The position numbers and the translations under genes were made by a program. A DNA stretch of 64,000 nt from Combretum micranthum (taxonomy: Eukaryota > Streptophyta > Magnoliopsida > Myrtales > Combretaceae): contig JAMXBD010002738.1 of assembly GCA_024138025.1 (NCBI GenBank), forward strand, positions 1 through 64,000, given 5' to 3'. Positions within the stretch are counted from its first letter, which is position 1. Every line of letters starts with the position of its first letter. Under the pieces are notes generated by a model. That model saw only the letters and a program-made list of their open reading frames with translations. It had not been told where the DNA came from and made no database searches. Of the stretch, positions 47,459 through 59,335 are shown one piece after another.

Positions 47459-48995
47459 GAAGAAGTTTTAAGACACTTAAATAAAGTAAAAAAATAAATA
47501 AATGGGCAGCCAAGCTATCCACATCACAGGCGTGAATGTAGAAGAGAGAGAAAGAGGGAACTAGTTGGTTTTTAACTTAAAATTGTAATGTGTAATTAAT
47601 GTGTAAGTGTTGCTTCTTAAAGAAGGGTTAAAAGAGATTTATTTTAATCAATTTGGGAGTAATTCAAAGGACAAAGGCAGCCAAAGAAGGTAAAAAATCT
47701 GTCATGAAGTGATACATGAAGTGTAGAAAGAGTAAAGTGAAAAAGAAGTGATGTATCAAAAGTGTACAAAAGGTATGGGTTTTTAAGAGTACTTTCTTAA
47801 TAAACAAAATAAAAATAAGAAAAATATAGAAAATGTATTCCAAATATTTGTAGCAAATTTTTCATAATTAAAATAAGATAATTAATTAATTTATTTTATT
47901 GAATTATCAAATAAGTTATCGGTATGATCAAAATACACGAATATGAGCTATAAATGATATTTTTATAACTCGAAAAATTCTAAAAATTTATTTTATGAAA
48001 ATAAGAATATTTTTCAAATATTTTTAAATTATTAAATTAATTTATTTTATTTTTAGTATCAGGTCTTAAACAAAAGCTGATCCTGTAAAAATCCGAAACG
48101 AACTAAATTTTGGAAAAACAGAATTTTCTATGATATATAAAATATTTATCTAAAAATATAAGGGTTTATAAGAATAATAAAATTGTGTAATGAATAGTAG
48201 TGAATAGTATAAAAGACTAGTTAATTACCGGTAGTAATGAAATACGAATATAATTGCAAAATCAGATATTTCTAGTTATCGAAAAATTATAAAATAGATA
48301 TTTTTGAAATCCTTATGAAAATACAAGTCTAACGGTATTAATGGTATATTATTGATATCGGATCCTAGGACACGCTTTTCAAAGTCTGTATCCGAACGGG
48401 TTCGAAATAGGTAAAAAATTTACCAATCTGATATTTTTAAGCGACCTTATATTACTACGAGCTACTCTACATACTTAAAATACACCTTGGCCTCTAGGGT
48501 TAAGAGCGCGAGATTGTCGGACTTAAACTACTATATTCCACTTAGGGTTCTCGGGTGATTTTTCGATTTAGATCTTTGCCAATTTGGAAACTAAGGATTT
48601 CTATTTATACATCACATTTAGTTTGAGAAATTTATTTTAAATTTTATTTTTGTGAGTATTTAATATCTCTTAACGTTTTCAGAATTATTGAATTGGGTTT
48701 TATTTTCAAAGGTTAATCGTTATTTACTTTGTAATAATTTATTTTTGGGTTCTATATTACTCGATTTTACAAGTCAGAGTTAAGTATGGAAATTGTGTAC
48801 GTAGTAGTTTTGAATTTGAAGACTATTGAGTTCTTATTTATTTTTTAAGGATTTTCATTTTCTCAAGATTAAGAAATTTCTGGATTCGTTCTGATTTAAG
48901 GCTAGTCGAAGTTCGTTTTTAATTTGGAGTCATTTTTAAAGTTTATTTTTTATGTTTATTTTGGAATTATTTACTGAAATCTTCCAAGGCTTATA
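47459..48995 (-). mobile_element. Family-1 LTR copy E, upstream part only
   Basis: On the minus strand it starts TATAAGCCTTGG at 48995 (a decayed TGTAAGCCCCGG) and follows copy A closely through U3, including both U3 repeats and the motifs CGAACCCGTTCGGATACAGA and CTACCGGTAATTA. It ends near a TATTTAAG-like TATA at about 47480, where the chromovirus LTR begins. Everything downstream of the promoter is absent, so that element probably inserted here. Confidence 0.75.
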
Positions 48996-49334
48996 GTAAA
49001 GATAGAGATGTAAAAAGAAAAAGAACTACAAAAACCTATGTTAAACATAGGCTGCCTCTTATGAAGCACTTTGTTTAATGTCATTAGCTCGGCATCCTTC
49101 AAAATGGTTGGTTAATATTCTAGTGAATGAAGTCAAAACTCCTCACGTAGTTCTTGATTAGATTTATGCCTCAAATACAGCCTCAAATGATGACAAATTA
49201 CTTTAAGAGTTCCACTCTCTAATGTTCCAGCTCAATAGCTCCGTATGGGAAAATCTGTTAACAAGGAAAGGTCCTAACCATCTTGATTTCCGTTTCCCCG
49301 AAGAAGGTCATAACTAAGAATTGAACAAAAGTAC

Positions 49335-50528
49335 TTAGTCACCTTCCTTAAAGTGTTTTGGATGGTAGATTTGCTTATCATGATATCTTTTTGTGCTCTC
49401 TTTGTAAATCTGCATATTCTTATAAGTTGTCATTCTCCACTTATCTAATTCATTCAGTTGATGTTTCCTTCTCATACTGGTGGAATCTAAGTCAAAATTG
49501 ACATGCTTAATGGTCCAGTAAGCCTTGTGTTCAATCTCTACCAGTAGGTGGCATGCTTTATCATAGACAAGATGATATGGTGTGGATCCTAAAGGGGTCT
49601 TATAAGCTATTCTGTACACGCATAACATGTCATCTAACCTTTCTATGCAATCCTTCCTGTGATGCTCCATTGGCTTGTCCAATATTCTCTTCAAGTCACA
49701 ATATGAAACCTTAAATTACTTAATGGTTTGGGGATGATATGGTATTGCAATCCTATGAGTCACCCTATATCGTCTGAATACCTTCTCAAGCTGAGAATTG
49801 TAAAAATGTGTCCCTTTATTGCTTATAATGGCTCTAGGGGCTCTAAACCTTGAGAATAGCCTTTTTCAGGAACTTGGTGACTACTCGAGTATCATTGGCA
49901 GGTAGAGCTTAGGCGTCTACCTACTTCGAGACATAATCCACTGCCACTAGTATATACTTGTTCCCAAAAGAAGTTGGGAATGGTCCTATGAAGTTGATGC
50001 CCTATATATCGAAGATTTTGCATTCTAGAATATAATTATGGGGCATCTCATCTTGTTGGGAAATATTCTTGGTTCTCTAACATCTATCGCATATATTAAC
50101 AAGTTGATGGGCATCCTTGAAAATGGTAGGCCAATTGAACCTGGTCACCAAAACCTTCTAAGCCATCCTGGTAGTATTTTAATGGCCTCCTGTAGGACCG
50201 GAGTGGCATGTATGCAAAATATTCCATCCTTCCGAATGAGACACATGTGTCGAATCATTTGATCTACACATATAAGAAAAAGAAATGGGTCTTCCCAAAA
50301 ATAATACTGCAACTTAGAAAAGAATTTCTTCTTTTCATTAGAAGTCATATCTCGGGGCAGGACTTTAGCATCAAGGTAATTTGCAAAATTTGCTAACCAT
50401 GGAATTTTAGAATTTATTACCTCAAATTCTACATATAGTCGTTCCTTAAGGAATTCACCACCAATGTCTTTTTGCTTTAATTCCTTTAGGTGAGTGTTCT
50501 CCAAATGAGATGAGTGATTAACTACCAA
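49335..50528 (-). pseudogene. Athila/Tat-like integrase
   Basis: On the minus strand: a zinc-binding-like H/C region ([19 protein letters not shown]) near 50290-50190; the core with FIGPFPTSFGNKYILVAVD near 49990-49930; then AYKTPLGSTPYHLVYDKAC and EHKAYW in the C-terminal part (49694-49335). These are hallmarks of the plant Athila/Tat branch of Ty3 elements. Several stops and frameshifts make it non-functional. Confidence 0.85.
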
Positions 50529-51749
50529 GTTCTCTACTCCCTTTTTGTCTCGGATCTCCCAATCAAACTCTTGTAGATGGAAGATCCAGTGGATAAGGTG
50601 CAGCTTCTATCTATTTTTAGACAAGAAGATCAAGAATAAGTGGTCAATATAAACGACTTACTTTTGACAGAATCAGAGAAGGCTAGAACTTGTTGAAGGC
50701 GAACACCCAGCCAATAGCCCTTTTTTAATGGTAATATAGTTCTCCTGAGTGCTATTAAGAGTTTTGTTGGCGTAGTAGATAGGTTGAAAGTGTTTTTCCC
50801 TTTACCATCCCAAAATTGCCCTTACTGCGAAATCACTCTTGTCACACATTAATTCAATGGTAAACTCTAATCCATAGCTATTATGATCGGTGCATTAGGT
50901 AGCTTCTCCTTGAGGAGGTTGAATGCATCAAGACTTTCTTGGGTAATTCAAACTATACATCCTTTTCCAATAGCCTTGTCAAAGGTCAGGCTATCTTAGA
51001 AAAGTCCTTTGTGAACCTCCTATAAAAACTTGTGTGATCGAGGAAACTATGAAACATCTTAATTGATGATGCAAGAAGTTTAGCAATAATCTCAACTTTT
51101 GTTTGATTCACTTCAATTCCCTTGCGAGACACTTTATGCCCATGAACTATGCCTTTTTTACACATGAAGTGGTATTTCTCCTAATTGAGCACCAAACTAA
51201 TTTGCTCACGGTGGGTCAAAATCTGTTCCAAATTTCTGAGACAATCGCTGAATGAGTCACTAAAGACTAAAAAGCCGTCCATAATGTTTTTTGCTAGATT
51301 ATCAAATATGGCCAATATGCACCTTGGGATGGTGCATTACAGAGCCTGAAGGGCATCCTCCAATAGGCATTAGTGCCACAGGGACAAGTGAACATTGTTT
51401 TCTCCTGATCCTCAGGAGCAATTGGTATCTGGAACTAACCAGACATACTGTCTTAGAAGTAGTAAAACATATGACCTATAAGCCTTTCTAGCATCTGATC
51501 GATGAAAGAAAAAAGGGCTTTGTTAAGGCTTCTGTAATCGATACATACTTGATATCCTGTAATCGGCTTCATCAAGATCAGCTCATTTCTTTCATTCAGG
51601 ACCACAGTCATCCCTCCCTTTTTAGGCACAAATTGCACTGGGCTTACCTAAGTGCTATCAGAGATTAGATAAATAAGCCCAGTGTCCATGAGCTTGATTA
51701 CTTCCTTCTTCACCACCTCCTTCATATTTGGATTCAATCTCCTCTGAGC
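50529..51749 (-). pseudogene. Athila/Tat-like reverse transcriptase and RNase H
   Basis: On the minus strand: FVPKKGGMTVV and CIDYRSLNKA (51638-51500), FIDQMLERL, IPIAPEDQEKTMFTC, then the polymerase active-site region near 51285, which reads IMDGF where the family has FMDDF, so the second catalytic Asp is Gly. It continues with KVSRKGIEVN and FYRRF-like motifs and a decayed RNase H. It lies directly upstream of integrase in the element's order. Confidence 0.85.
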
Positions 51750-52600
51750 CTACACAACTAGTTTGAATCTATCTTCCAATAGGATTTTATGAGTATAGAA
51801 AGAGGGGTTGGTACACTTGATATCGAATATCTTCCAAGAGATTGCACACTTATGCTCTCTAAGGACTGCTAATAATTGCTCCTTCTGTTCACTAGTCAAA
51901 TTTGAGGTGATGATTATTGGTAATTTAGAGTTATCCTCCAAAAAGGCACACTCCAAATAGTTGGGAAGCTATTTCATCTCTAAAACCAATGGATCTTCAA
52001 TAGATGGTTTTAATCTTGCCTCAGCTTCTATTGATAATTTCTTGAACCCTTGCTTGTTTGCAAACTCCTCATGCTTCTCCAATTGAGCTGTCATAACTTG
52101 CATGTCAAGGTTCTTTGCTTCATTCTCTTCTGAATCGATCAAACTTAACTCTAAAACATCCTGGCATAAAATATCCTGCATATAATCCAGCACAGAAGCA
52201 TAACATCAATACTAAAATAATAATCATTAGCTACCCTGGGTTGTTTCAATGCCACTAGAATCTTCATTGTTAGTTCTTCATCACTAACTCTGAGCATCAA
52301 TCTTCCATTACCTACATTAATGATGGCTCTAGCAGTTGCTAGAAATGGTCTACCCAAGATTAGGGGTATTTTCCCATCTTCATCCATCTCGAGAATCACA
52401 AAGTCTATAGGGAATATAAAATTCCCCACTTTTACAAGTACATCCTTGATGATTCCTCTGGACAATTTAATTGATTGATATGTTAATTGCAGGCTTATTC
52501 TAGTAGGATGAGGTTCTCCTAAACCAGCTTTCTGAAGAATGAGTAGGCCATCAAATTGATGCTACCCTAAATCTGCCATAGCCTTTTCTACAAAAAAGTT
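51750..52600 (-). pseudogene. Athila/Tat-like protease and linker
   Basis: On the minus strand: INLM and LGEPHPTRISLQL (about 52570-52490), RGIIKDVLVKVGNFIFPI, IPLILGRPFLATARA (52465-52300), a linker with acidic stretches, and CAFLEDNSKLPIII before the reverse transcriptase. The catalytic DLG lies near 52570 and is followed by a frameshift. The family product is an aspartic protease that cleaves the polyprotein. Confidence 0.85.
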
Positions 52601-53465
52601 CTCTAATAGCACATGGAATTGTAAAACGCTCAAGATCTTCAATTTGATCAGCAGTTTGCTCTAACTTATGGTTGAACACTTAGCCCTTATTGTTGCAATA
52701 GACACATCCTCAAGTTTTCTCTTGTTGGATAATAGCTCCTTCAAGAATTTGGCATATTAGGCATTTGAGAAAGTGCCTCAATGATGTGGAGCTGCTTAAA
52801 AAGCTCCAAAAATTTGCTGAACTGTTCCTTATCATGGTGTTGATTAAGATGAGCCGAATAAGGAATAAGAGGAGCATAGGCTTTTACCTTATAGGGTTGT
52901 TCCTTGTTTGTCTAAACTTTCTTTTCCTCAAGATTCTGACTCAGTTCCCCTTCAGACTCCTTTCTTTTCCTAGATTTATTTCCTTCCCACTTCTTAGGAA
53001 TCCGAGTGCGGGATAATTTTCTCTCTACACATTTTAGTTGTTGGCATAGGAGAAGTTGGGATGATTTCTTCACCCTAGATTGTATATATTACTATTCAGG
53101 TTGTTCTGATATCTACCTTGATTACTTATATAATCAACTTACTTAAGAGCTTCAAGATAGAAGTTTTTAGAACATGAATTCCCATTTTAGATTTGAGGTG
53201 CTGGTTGGTTCTTCACTTCCATTAACTGCTTACTCAAAGCATCTATCTTCGCAAGAAGAGTCATCATCATATCTATTTCATACATGCTAGCCACTTTTTG
53301 TTGTCCTTTATTATTTCCCTACTGGTAGTTGTTCTTTGCCATATCTTCAGACAGTTTCAATGATTCCTTAGGTGTTTTTGTATTCAAAGTACCGCCAGCT
53401 ATGGCATCTACCACCCACAGTGAGCGGTATTGGGACCATTGTAGAAAGTTTATGATAAAGTGTAG
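52601..53465 (-). pseudogene. Athila/Tat-like gag, C-terminal part
   Basis: On the minus strand: VVDAIAGGTLNTKTPKES near 53420-53350, EDMAKNNYQ, then HPNFSYANN near 53070, all typical of gag in this lineage. The N-terminal gag continues at 60140-60720, so about 6.7 kb has been inserted between the two halves. Confidence 0.75.
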
Positions 53466-54895
53466 AATCTACAAGTATATCATATTTTCATGCATATTTT
53501 AGTGTTTTTAAAATGAACTTATCTTATAAATAGATAAATTGCATTGGATCATGGATGAACTGGCTTAAATGTGCAAAATATAGTAAAAAGGATTAAAACT
53601 GGAATTTAACGGCTTGAATTCATTTAAGAAACCATAGCAATATGCGTATGTAATCATGAATTAAGTTTATTTTAGTAGCTTTTTCACCATCAGGTACACT
53701 CAACCAAGCTAAATAAGACCAAGAGCACCAAAGCGCTTGACCTGCATCAAATCGAGCTCCACTTTCACCGAGCTTCAACTGATCTATGACGAGCTGAACA
53801 CGCGAGTAATCTCCATGACGACCTGCAACTTGCCAAGCATCAAGTTCGCAGCTCTACGTGCACTCTAGAACAACAGCAAGTGGACTCGAGTAGACCATGG
53901 CAGAACCTGAGTTTCACACACAACAAAACATTGATTTAACTCAACGAGCAGTACAAACCAACCAGATTTCGCGTTCCGAGTAGACTTGAGATCAATGCTG
54001 ACTTGGTTTGTTTGCTTGAATTGAACTTTACTAGAGCATCCAACATTGACCAAGTAGCTTCAACTATATCCGACTTGACATATCATAGTTGCAAGTGGGA
54101 ATAGAACTGAGCTGCATTCATCATGTCGAGCAGCTTCAACTCATGCACAAGACCAGGACCAAGTTTCTTAAACATGATCGAGCGCATCATAGCAACCGAC
54201 CAAGTGCCACCGACCAAGAGTGCCTCACTCCACATCGACCAAAGTACATACCGGCCCAGTCTAACATGTCCTCTGAGCAAGCTAATACCAATGACGAACA
54301 AGATCAGCAGCAGGCGTAGCTTCATGAAGCCGAGCGTCTACAATACACCGACCAATAACTCAACATGCCACCAAAATGATCTGAGCAAACACATCAAATA
54401 CGAGACACACACATCACTACCGAGCAAGAGGCATCCTCGTGTAGATATACCAATTACTGATTTGACATGCAGTGCACCCCCCACCCCCCAATCTGATGTA
54501 GTGACGCTCCCAAAGCCGATCTTCTAACACTGATCATGATTCCTTTATTAACCAGCTATTAGATTTCATCTATTGAGCGCCTCTGATTTGCTGCAAAACT
54601 GTGCACCATTGCAATCCACCGACTTGTTTAAATCCGAACACCCTACATCGACAAACTAGCTCAAGAAGTGCACCCTACCGTAACCCCAAGCAGCAGCACT
54701 AAAAAAATCAAATGCAAACATTTGACTTGGTAAGCTTCACAGACTGAGCTCAATGCACCTAACCAATCTACTGGAGTACATGTCAAATCAGAACGTGTAT
54801 AGCTCAAGTTTAGAAACCGAGCTGAATCTATCCAGAAGAATAGATGAGTTGAGCACCCTGTAAGCAAGCTGACCCAACCAAAGGTATGTTGATGT
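53466..54895. other. Unrecognised insertion, GC-richer than its surroundings
   Basis: Separates gag from duplicated gag scraps. It is rich in CGAGCT, ACCAAGC and GACCAAG words, has no long open frame with a recognisable domain and no clear LTR ends. The short frames at 54089-54527 do not resemble known proteins. Possibly a non-autonomous element or a captured fragment. Confidence 0.4.
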
Positions 54896-54902
54896 GAGCT
54901 AC

Positions 54903-55640
54903 ATAAAAAGCTCCAGAAATTTGTTGATTGTTCCTTTCATGATCCTAATTAAGACGAGTCGGATAAGAATAAGAGGAGTGTACTTTTACCTCATAGGTTG
55001 TTCCTTTTTGTCTAGACTTTCTTTTCCTCAAGATTTTGACTTAGTTTTCACCTTCAGGCTTCTTTCTTTTCCTAATTGTATTCCTTCCCACTTCTTAGCT
55101 AAGCTCTACCGTTCCTTTAAATTCTCTTCTGTATTACGAGAAGTTAACCAGGTTGCCTTTCTAATAGTAATTAGTAATTTGCGTAATCTTTCTCTAAATT
55201 ATAGATAGAGGCTTCTTGGTTTGATGGTGTGATTCAGATTATGAATAACTACTTAAAAAGCTCCAAAAATTTGTTGAACTGTTTCTTGTCATGGTCTTGA
55301 TTAAGATGATCGATAAGGAATAGAGGAGTAGGCTTTTACCTCATAGGTTGTTCCTTGTTTGTCTGAACTTTCTTTTCCTCAAATTTTTGACTCAGCTCCC
55401 TTATAGCTCCTTTCTGTTCCTAATTCTCTTTTGTATTACTAGAAGAACCGGTTGACTTTTTTATGGTAATTTGGCAAGTTGCCTAATTTGGTTTCCAGAT
55501 TATAGATAGAGTTTATTGCCCCACTAATAGTGTTTCTTTGTCATTCCATCAAACAATCTCAATGATTCCTTAAGTGTTTTTGTATTCAAAATACCGCCAC
55601 TGTGGCATCTACCAACCAATGAGTACTCCACCTCATCACA
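54903..55640 (-). pseudogene. Duplicated gag fragments
   Basis: 54903-55210 and 55250-55480 are both diverged copies of 52795-53020 (shared words AAAAAGCTCCA, CTTTCTTTTCCTCAAGATT, TTCCTTCCCACTTCTTAG), and 55540-55640 matches 53340-53440 (AATGATTCCTTA, GTGTTTTTGTATTCAAA). The gag region is therefore present three times in part. Confidence 0.75.
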
Positions 55641-56584
55641 CACACATATTTTCTTTTCTCTACACATGACAACAGAGAAACTAAATCCATACACTATAAT
55701 ACCATCATCATTCCTACAGAAATCATCTACAAATTAGATACGTTCCATTTTCCATTCACATTCAATCCATCCATCCACCTTACCTTATTCCACCTGACCT
55801 CACTTCCTCGACCTCACCTTTAAGCACTATTCGTCATGAACTTTCATAGTAGAGTTAGATCCAAAATCATTAGAAGATATTTCTAATATTTAGGTGTTGT
55901 AAACCCAAAGTTTTACATCGGTTAAACTCAAACCCAATTAGGAAATCAACGGGAAACCTAAAGTCAACAAAACCTAGTTACACGTAATAGTTTAAGTCTG
56001 ACAATCTCTGTTCATAACCCTAAAGAGAGTAAGTAACAGATTAATATGTAGAATAGTTCGTTATAACATAAAAAAGCTTAAAAGTATCAAATTAGCCAAA
56101 CTGCTATTCGTTTAAACCCAAACAAAACAGTTTTCGAAAACATATCATGGGGCTCGAACTAGTAAAAATATCTTGGATATATAATTAGACTTGTAAAATA
56201 TAATTTTTCAAAAATATCAGATTTAATATTTTCGGTAAGTAAATATATCAAATTCGTATTTATACACGTGTTTTCTTACTACCGTACTTATTATCACGTC
56301 TTATTTTCACTATTCATTCTATTCTATACTATTTATCTAATTCTATTTTTTTCTGCCACCTACTCTTACACTCTACATGCCTATTTTCCTTATTTTTTAC
56401 CTTTCTCATGACGTTATATCACATCTACCTTACATATTATTACACATAATTAACAAAAATACAAAAATCACATCTCTCCCTCTCTTTAACCCTCTATGGC
56501 CGGGCCCCCCCCTTACTCTCTTTCTTTTTTTTTTTTTTTACAATTTTTCTTTAATTAAATCACTCAAATCTCTCCTCATTTTCC

Positions 56585-56592
56585 TATAAATA
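56585..56592 (+). promoter_or_regulatory. TATA box of LTR copy D
   Basis: TATAAATA followed by CCCCCTC, almost identical in context to copy C. Confidence 0.65.
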
Positions 56593-58185
56593 CCCCCTCC
56601 TCTTTCATTTCTTTCATACTTCATCTCCCCACAAATTTACTATAAAAACTCTTTAAAATTCCCTTATCAAAACTCTCTCCAAAACTCTCTTAAAATACTC
56701 CCAAACTTTCTTCTTCTCTACACACAAAACCCATTTATACACACTACCTCTAACTTCTCTTTAGGTAAAACTTCTTTTCATATTTGCTACCACGTCATGT
56801 ATTGTTCTTATTCATGAACATCTATTTTTATATTTTTTTATATTGTTATTATGTTTTGCATATATTATTGTTGTTATTATGCTAACTTCTTAATTATATC
56901 TAATTAAATATATTTATGTATCTATATATATTCTTTAGAGCAAATAAGCTCACTTGTTATTTAATTATTTTCATGTAATGCAATTTATTTACTTTTATGC
57001 TATTTTAAGACTAGTCTTTCTAGTCTTAGACTTTTCTTATCAAGTCAAAACAATTTTATTTTCCTTTCAGGATTATCAATTTCTTAGTTCGAGAGCCTTG
57101 ATTCAAAGTTAAGACTCTCAATACTTGACTTATATTATTTTTCTTATAATTTTGCTTGTTATTATTCTCATGTTCATGCAAAATAAAAATTATTGTCTAA
57201 ACCACCAAGTTTAAACTATGCTTTTTTTTTTTTTTTTAAACAAAAGAGACTTTTTGTCACTAAATGAGAGTTCTAAAAGAATTTAGAATTTTTAAATTAA
57301 TAAAAGAAATCCATTTTTCTCAAAACTTTAAGAAGAACTCATTATAATTTTGGAAATACCATTATTTTGAAAGGACCTTCTAAAAGCATAACCATGGTAG
57401 AAATAGAGTCATTTTCTAAAATTTAGGAAATTGATTCTTTGTTACAAAAAATGTTTTCCTTAAAAACATAATATAAAGGAAACCCCATAAAAAGGAAATG
57501 TAAGTTTCAAACTAAGATTTAAAAAGATCAAAATAATAGTAAAAGAAAATACATAGAAAACTAATAGAAAAGGTGACACTAGTGTTAGAAGTTTCAAAAA
57601 GGAAAAATAGAGAAATTCATTTTTGTGGAAAAGTCATCAAAGAAAAAATAAGATAAACATGAAATACTCTTTAAAAACAAAAAGAATGAAAAGCTTCATT
57701 TTTAAAAAAATCCACAAAGGGATTTCTTGTAAATAATGATTTTTCCAAACTTCTAACTAACATTGTTTTTACTAAAGAATTTTGTTTGGACAACAAATCC
57801 TTGAACATGAATGAAATATGAGCTATACATCTATAAAAAGGAATTTCTCAACTATATAGATAACTAAGTATTTATCAAAGCAATTTTTGGATGATTTGAT
57901 GATTGAAACAAATGCTTTTGGGAAGGAAAATTTCGTGGTGAATCTAATTGCCACTGTTTTGGAGCTCATATGACCTAGTTTGATGAAAATAGTTTTAAAA
58001 ATAGATATTCGAATAGGTAGAAAATTGTATATTATATGCGTAATTCTGACTTAAAATGACATAGATATGGCCATTTTAAGTTGGAATTGTCTCCTACACG
58101 AATTTTGACATTTTTATGACATAGTTTTGTCAAATTTCAAGAAAGTTATCAGTAAATACTCATTATGGGTATTTATCTTGACTAG

Positions 58186-58283
58186 GTGATCCCGAAGAAG
58201 AGTATCCATATCTCGAGGACTATTTTGACTAAGTGGATTGTTCGATCAACTCTTCTATTTAGAAGAAGTATCATCATGGTAAT
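58186..58283 (+). other. Conserved mini-exon, copy D
   Basis: The acceptor GACTAG ends at 58185 and the donor GTGAGT is at 58284-58289. The frame reads GDPEEEYPYLEDYFD then stop (58230-58232). It is the longest of the set because 28 extra bases follow the stop. Confidence 0.5.
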
Positions 58284-58577
58284 GTGAGTTTATTTCCTTA
58301 ACTTGTATATTTGCATTAGAATTAAGGAAACAAAAAATGCTATGTATGTAAAGTTGTATGAAATAACACTAAGAATATCGAGGCGGAAATTGATTATAAA
58401 GAATTGCTTGTCTTAATATAGAATTTGATATGTCTGAAATTCAATGATCACCTTAAAATTGACAATGATGATGCTATGATATCTTAAATAAATTGATTCA
58501 TGAATACCATGAAGTGAGTCACATTGCATGGGGTTATTATCCTTAGGTGAAAGGATAGTAACATGGTTGAAAGCAAC

Positions 58578-58700
58578 GCTTGGCGGCAATGATCGAAAGC
58601 AAATGCTTGGCGACAAGGAATCAAAACAATGCTTGGCGGTAATCAGAAAGCATGGCTCAACACGAGTAAACTTAATATGCTTGGTGGTAATGATCGAAAC
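58578..58700. repeat. Minisatellite private to copy D
   Basis: GCTTGGCGGTAATGATCGAAA-like units start at 58578, 58605, 58631 and 58679, at 26-27 bp spacing with one decayed unit. Confidence 0.8.
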
Positions 58701-59335
58701 CATAAATTAACTAAGACGACTTGGATTGAGATTACTTATTATCACTAAACCCTAAATGGAGGGCATAAATCCATTCAACATATAGTTCACAGAAAACTAT
58801 ATGCCTTGCTTACTCACGTGTATGTTGTATTTCACTTGAATGCTTAAATAACTTGTTTGAATTTTGCTACTCAAGTATTTACTTATGGAAATAATTCTCA
58901 CTAAGCTTGTTAGCTTATACCCCATAGATATCTTTTGCAGTTTAGCTATTTGTAGTTGAAGCCACGGGGACCTTATAGTCAGGCATTTCCTTTTTTGGTT
59001 AAGGAATTTTAGATGAAGTTTAACATTAGTTTAGATGTAGGCTTCATAGAAAAATTTCTTATAATAGACTCTAGCATATTTTTGATGGGGGAATGCCCCT
59101 AAGGCTTGTAAGATGATTATTATGAATGAATGAATATTATGATTCTCATTTCTTAACTTGTTATTGTATCTTCTTAAGCTTCATATTTCAAAGTATGGTC
59201 CTCTAAAATTATGAGAGCACGCCTCACATCTAATATCGAAGCTTATGAGAATGACTATGGTTGTCATACTTAAGCTTTAATATTAAGTGTGATAGACTAT
59301 TACGTTTAGGGTACCCTTTGGGGCGTGACAGGTGT

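Larger units (their letters stand above)
55898..59330 (+). mobile_element. Family-1 solo LTR, copy D (3.43 kb)
   Basis: Starts TGTAAACCCAAAG and ends TTTGGGGCGTGACA, with a perfect 5-bp duplication GGTGT at 55893-55897 and 59331-59335. It carries a TATA box (56585), a long CT-rich leader without ATG, a donor CTTTAG|GTAAAA near 56764, an intact mini-exon (58186-58283), a private 26-27-bp minisatellite (58578-58700) and the acceptor TTTTGCAG near 58940. It sits inside the broken gag gene of the minus-strand Athila/Tat-like element. Confidence 0.93.

Noticed and set aside
54089..54527. Overlapping frames of 76-134 codons in the GC-richer block
   Set aside because: Frames are open on both strands and show no recognisable domain; composition alone can explain them.
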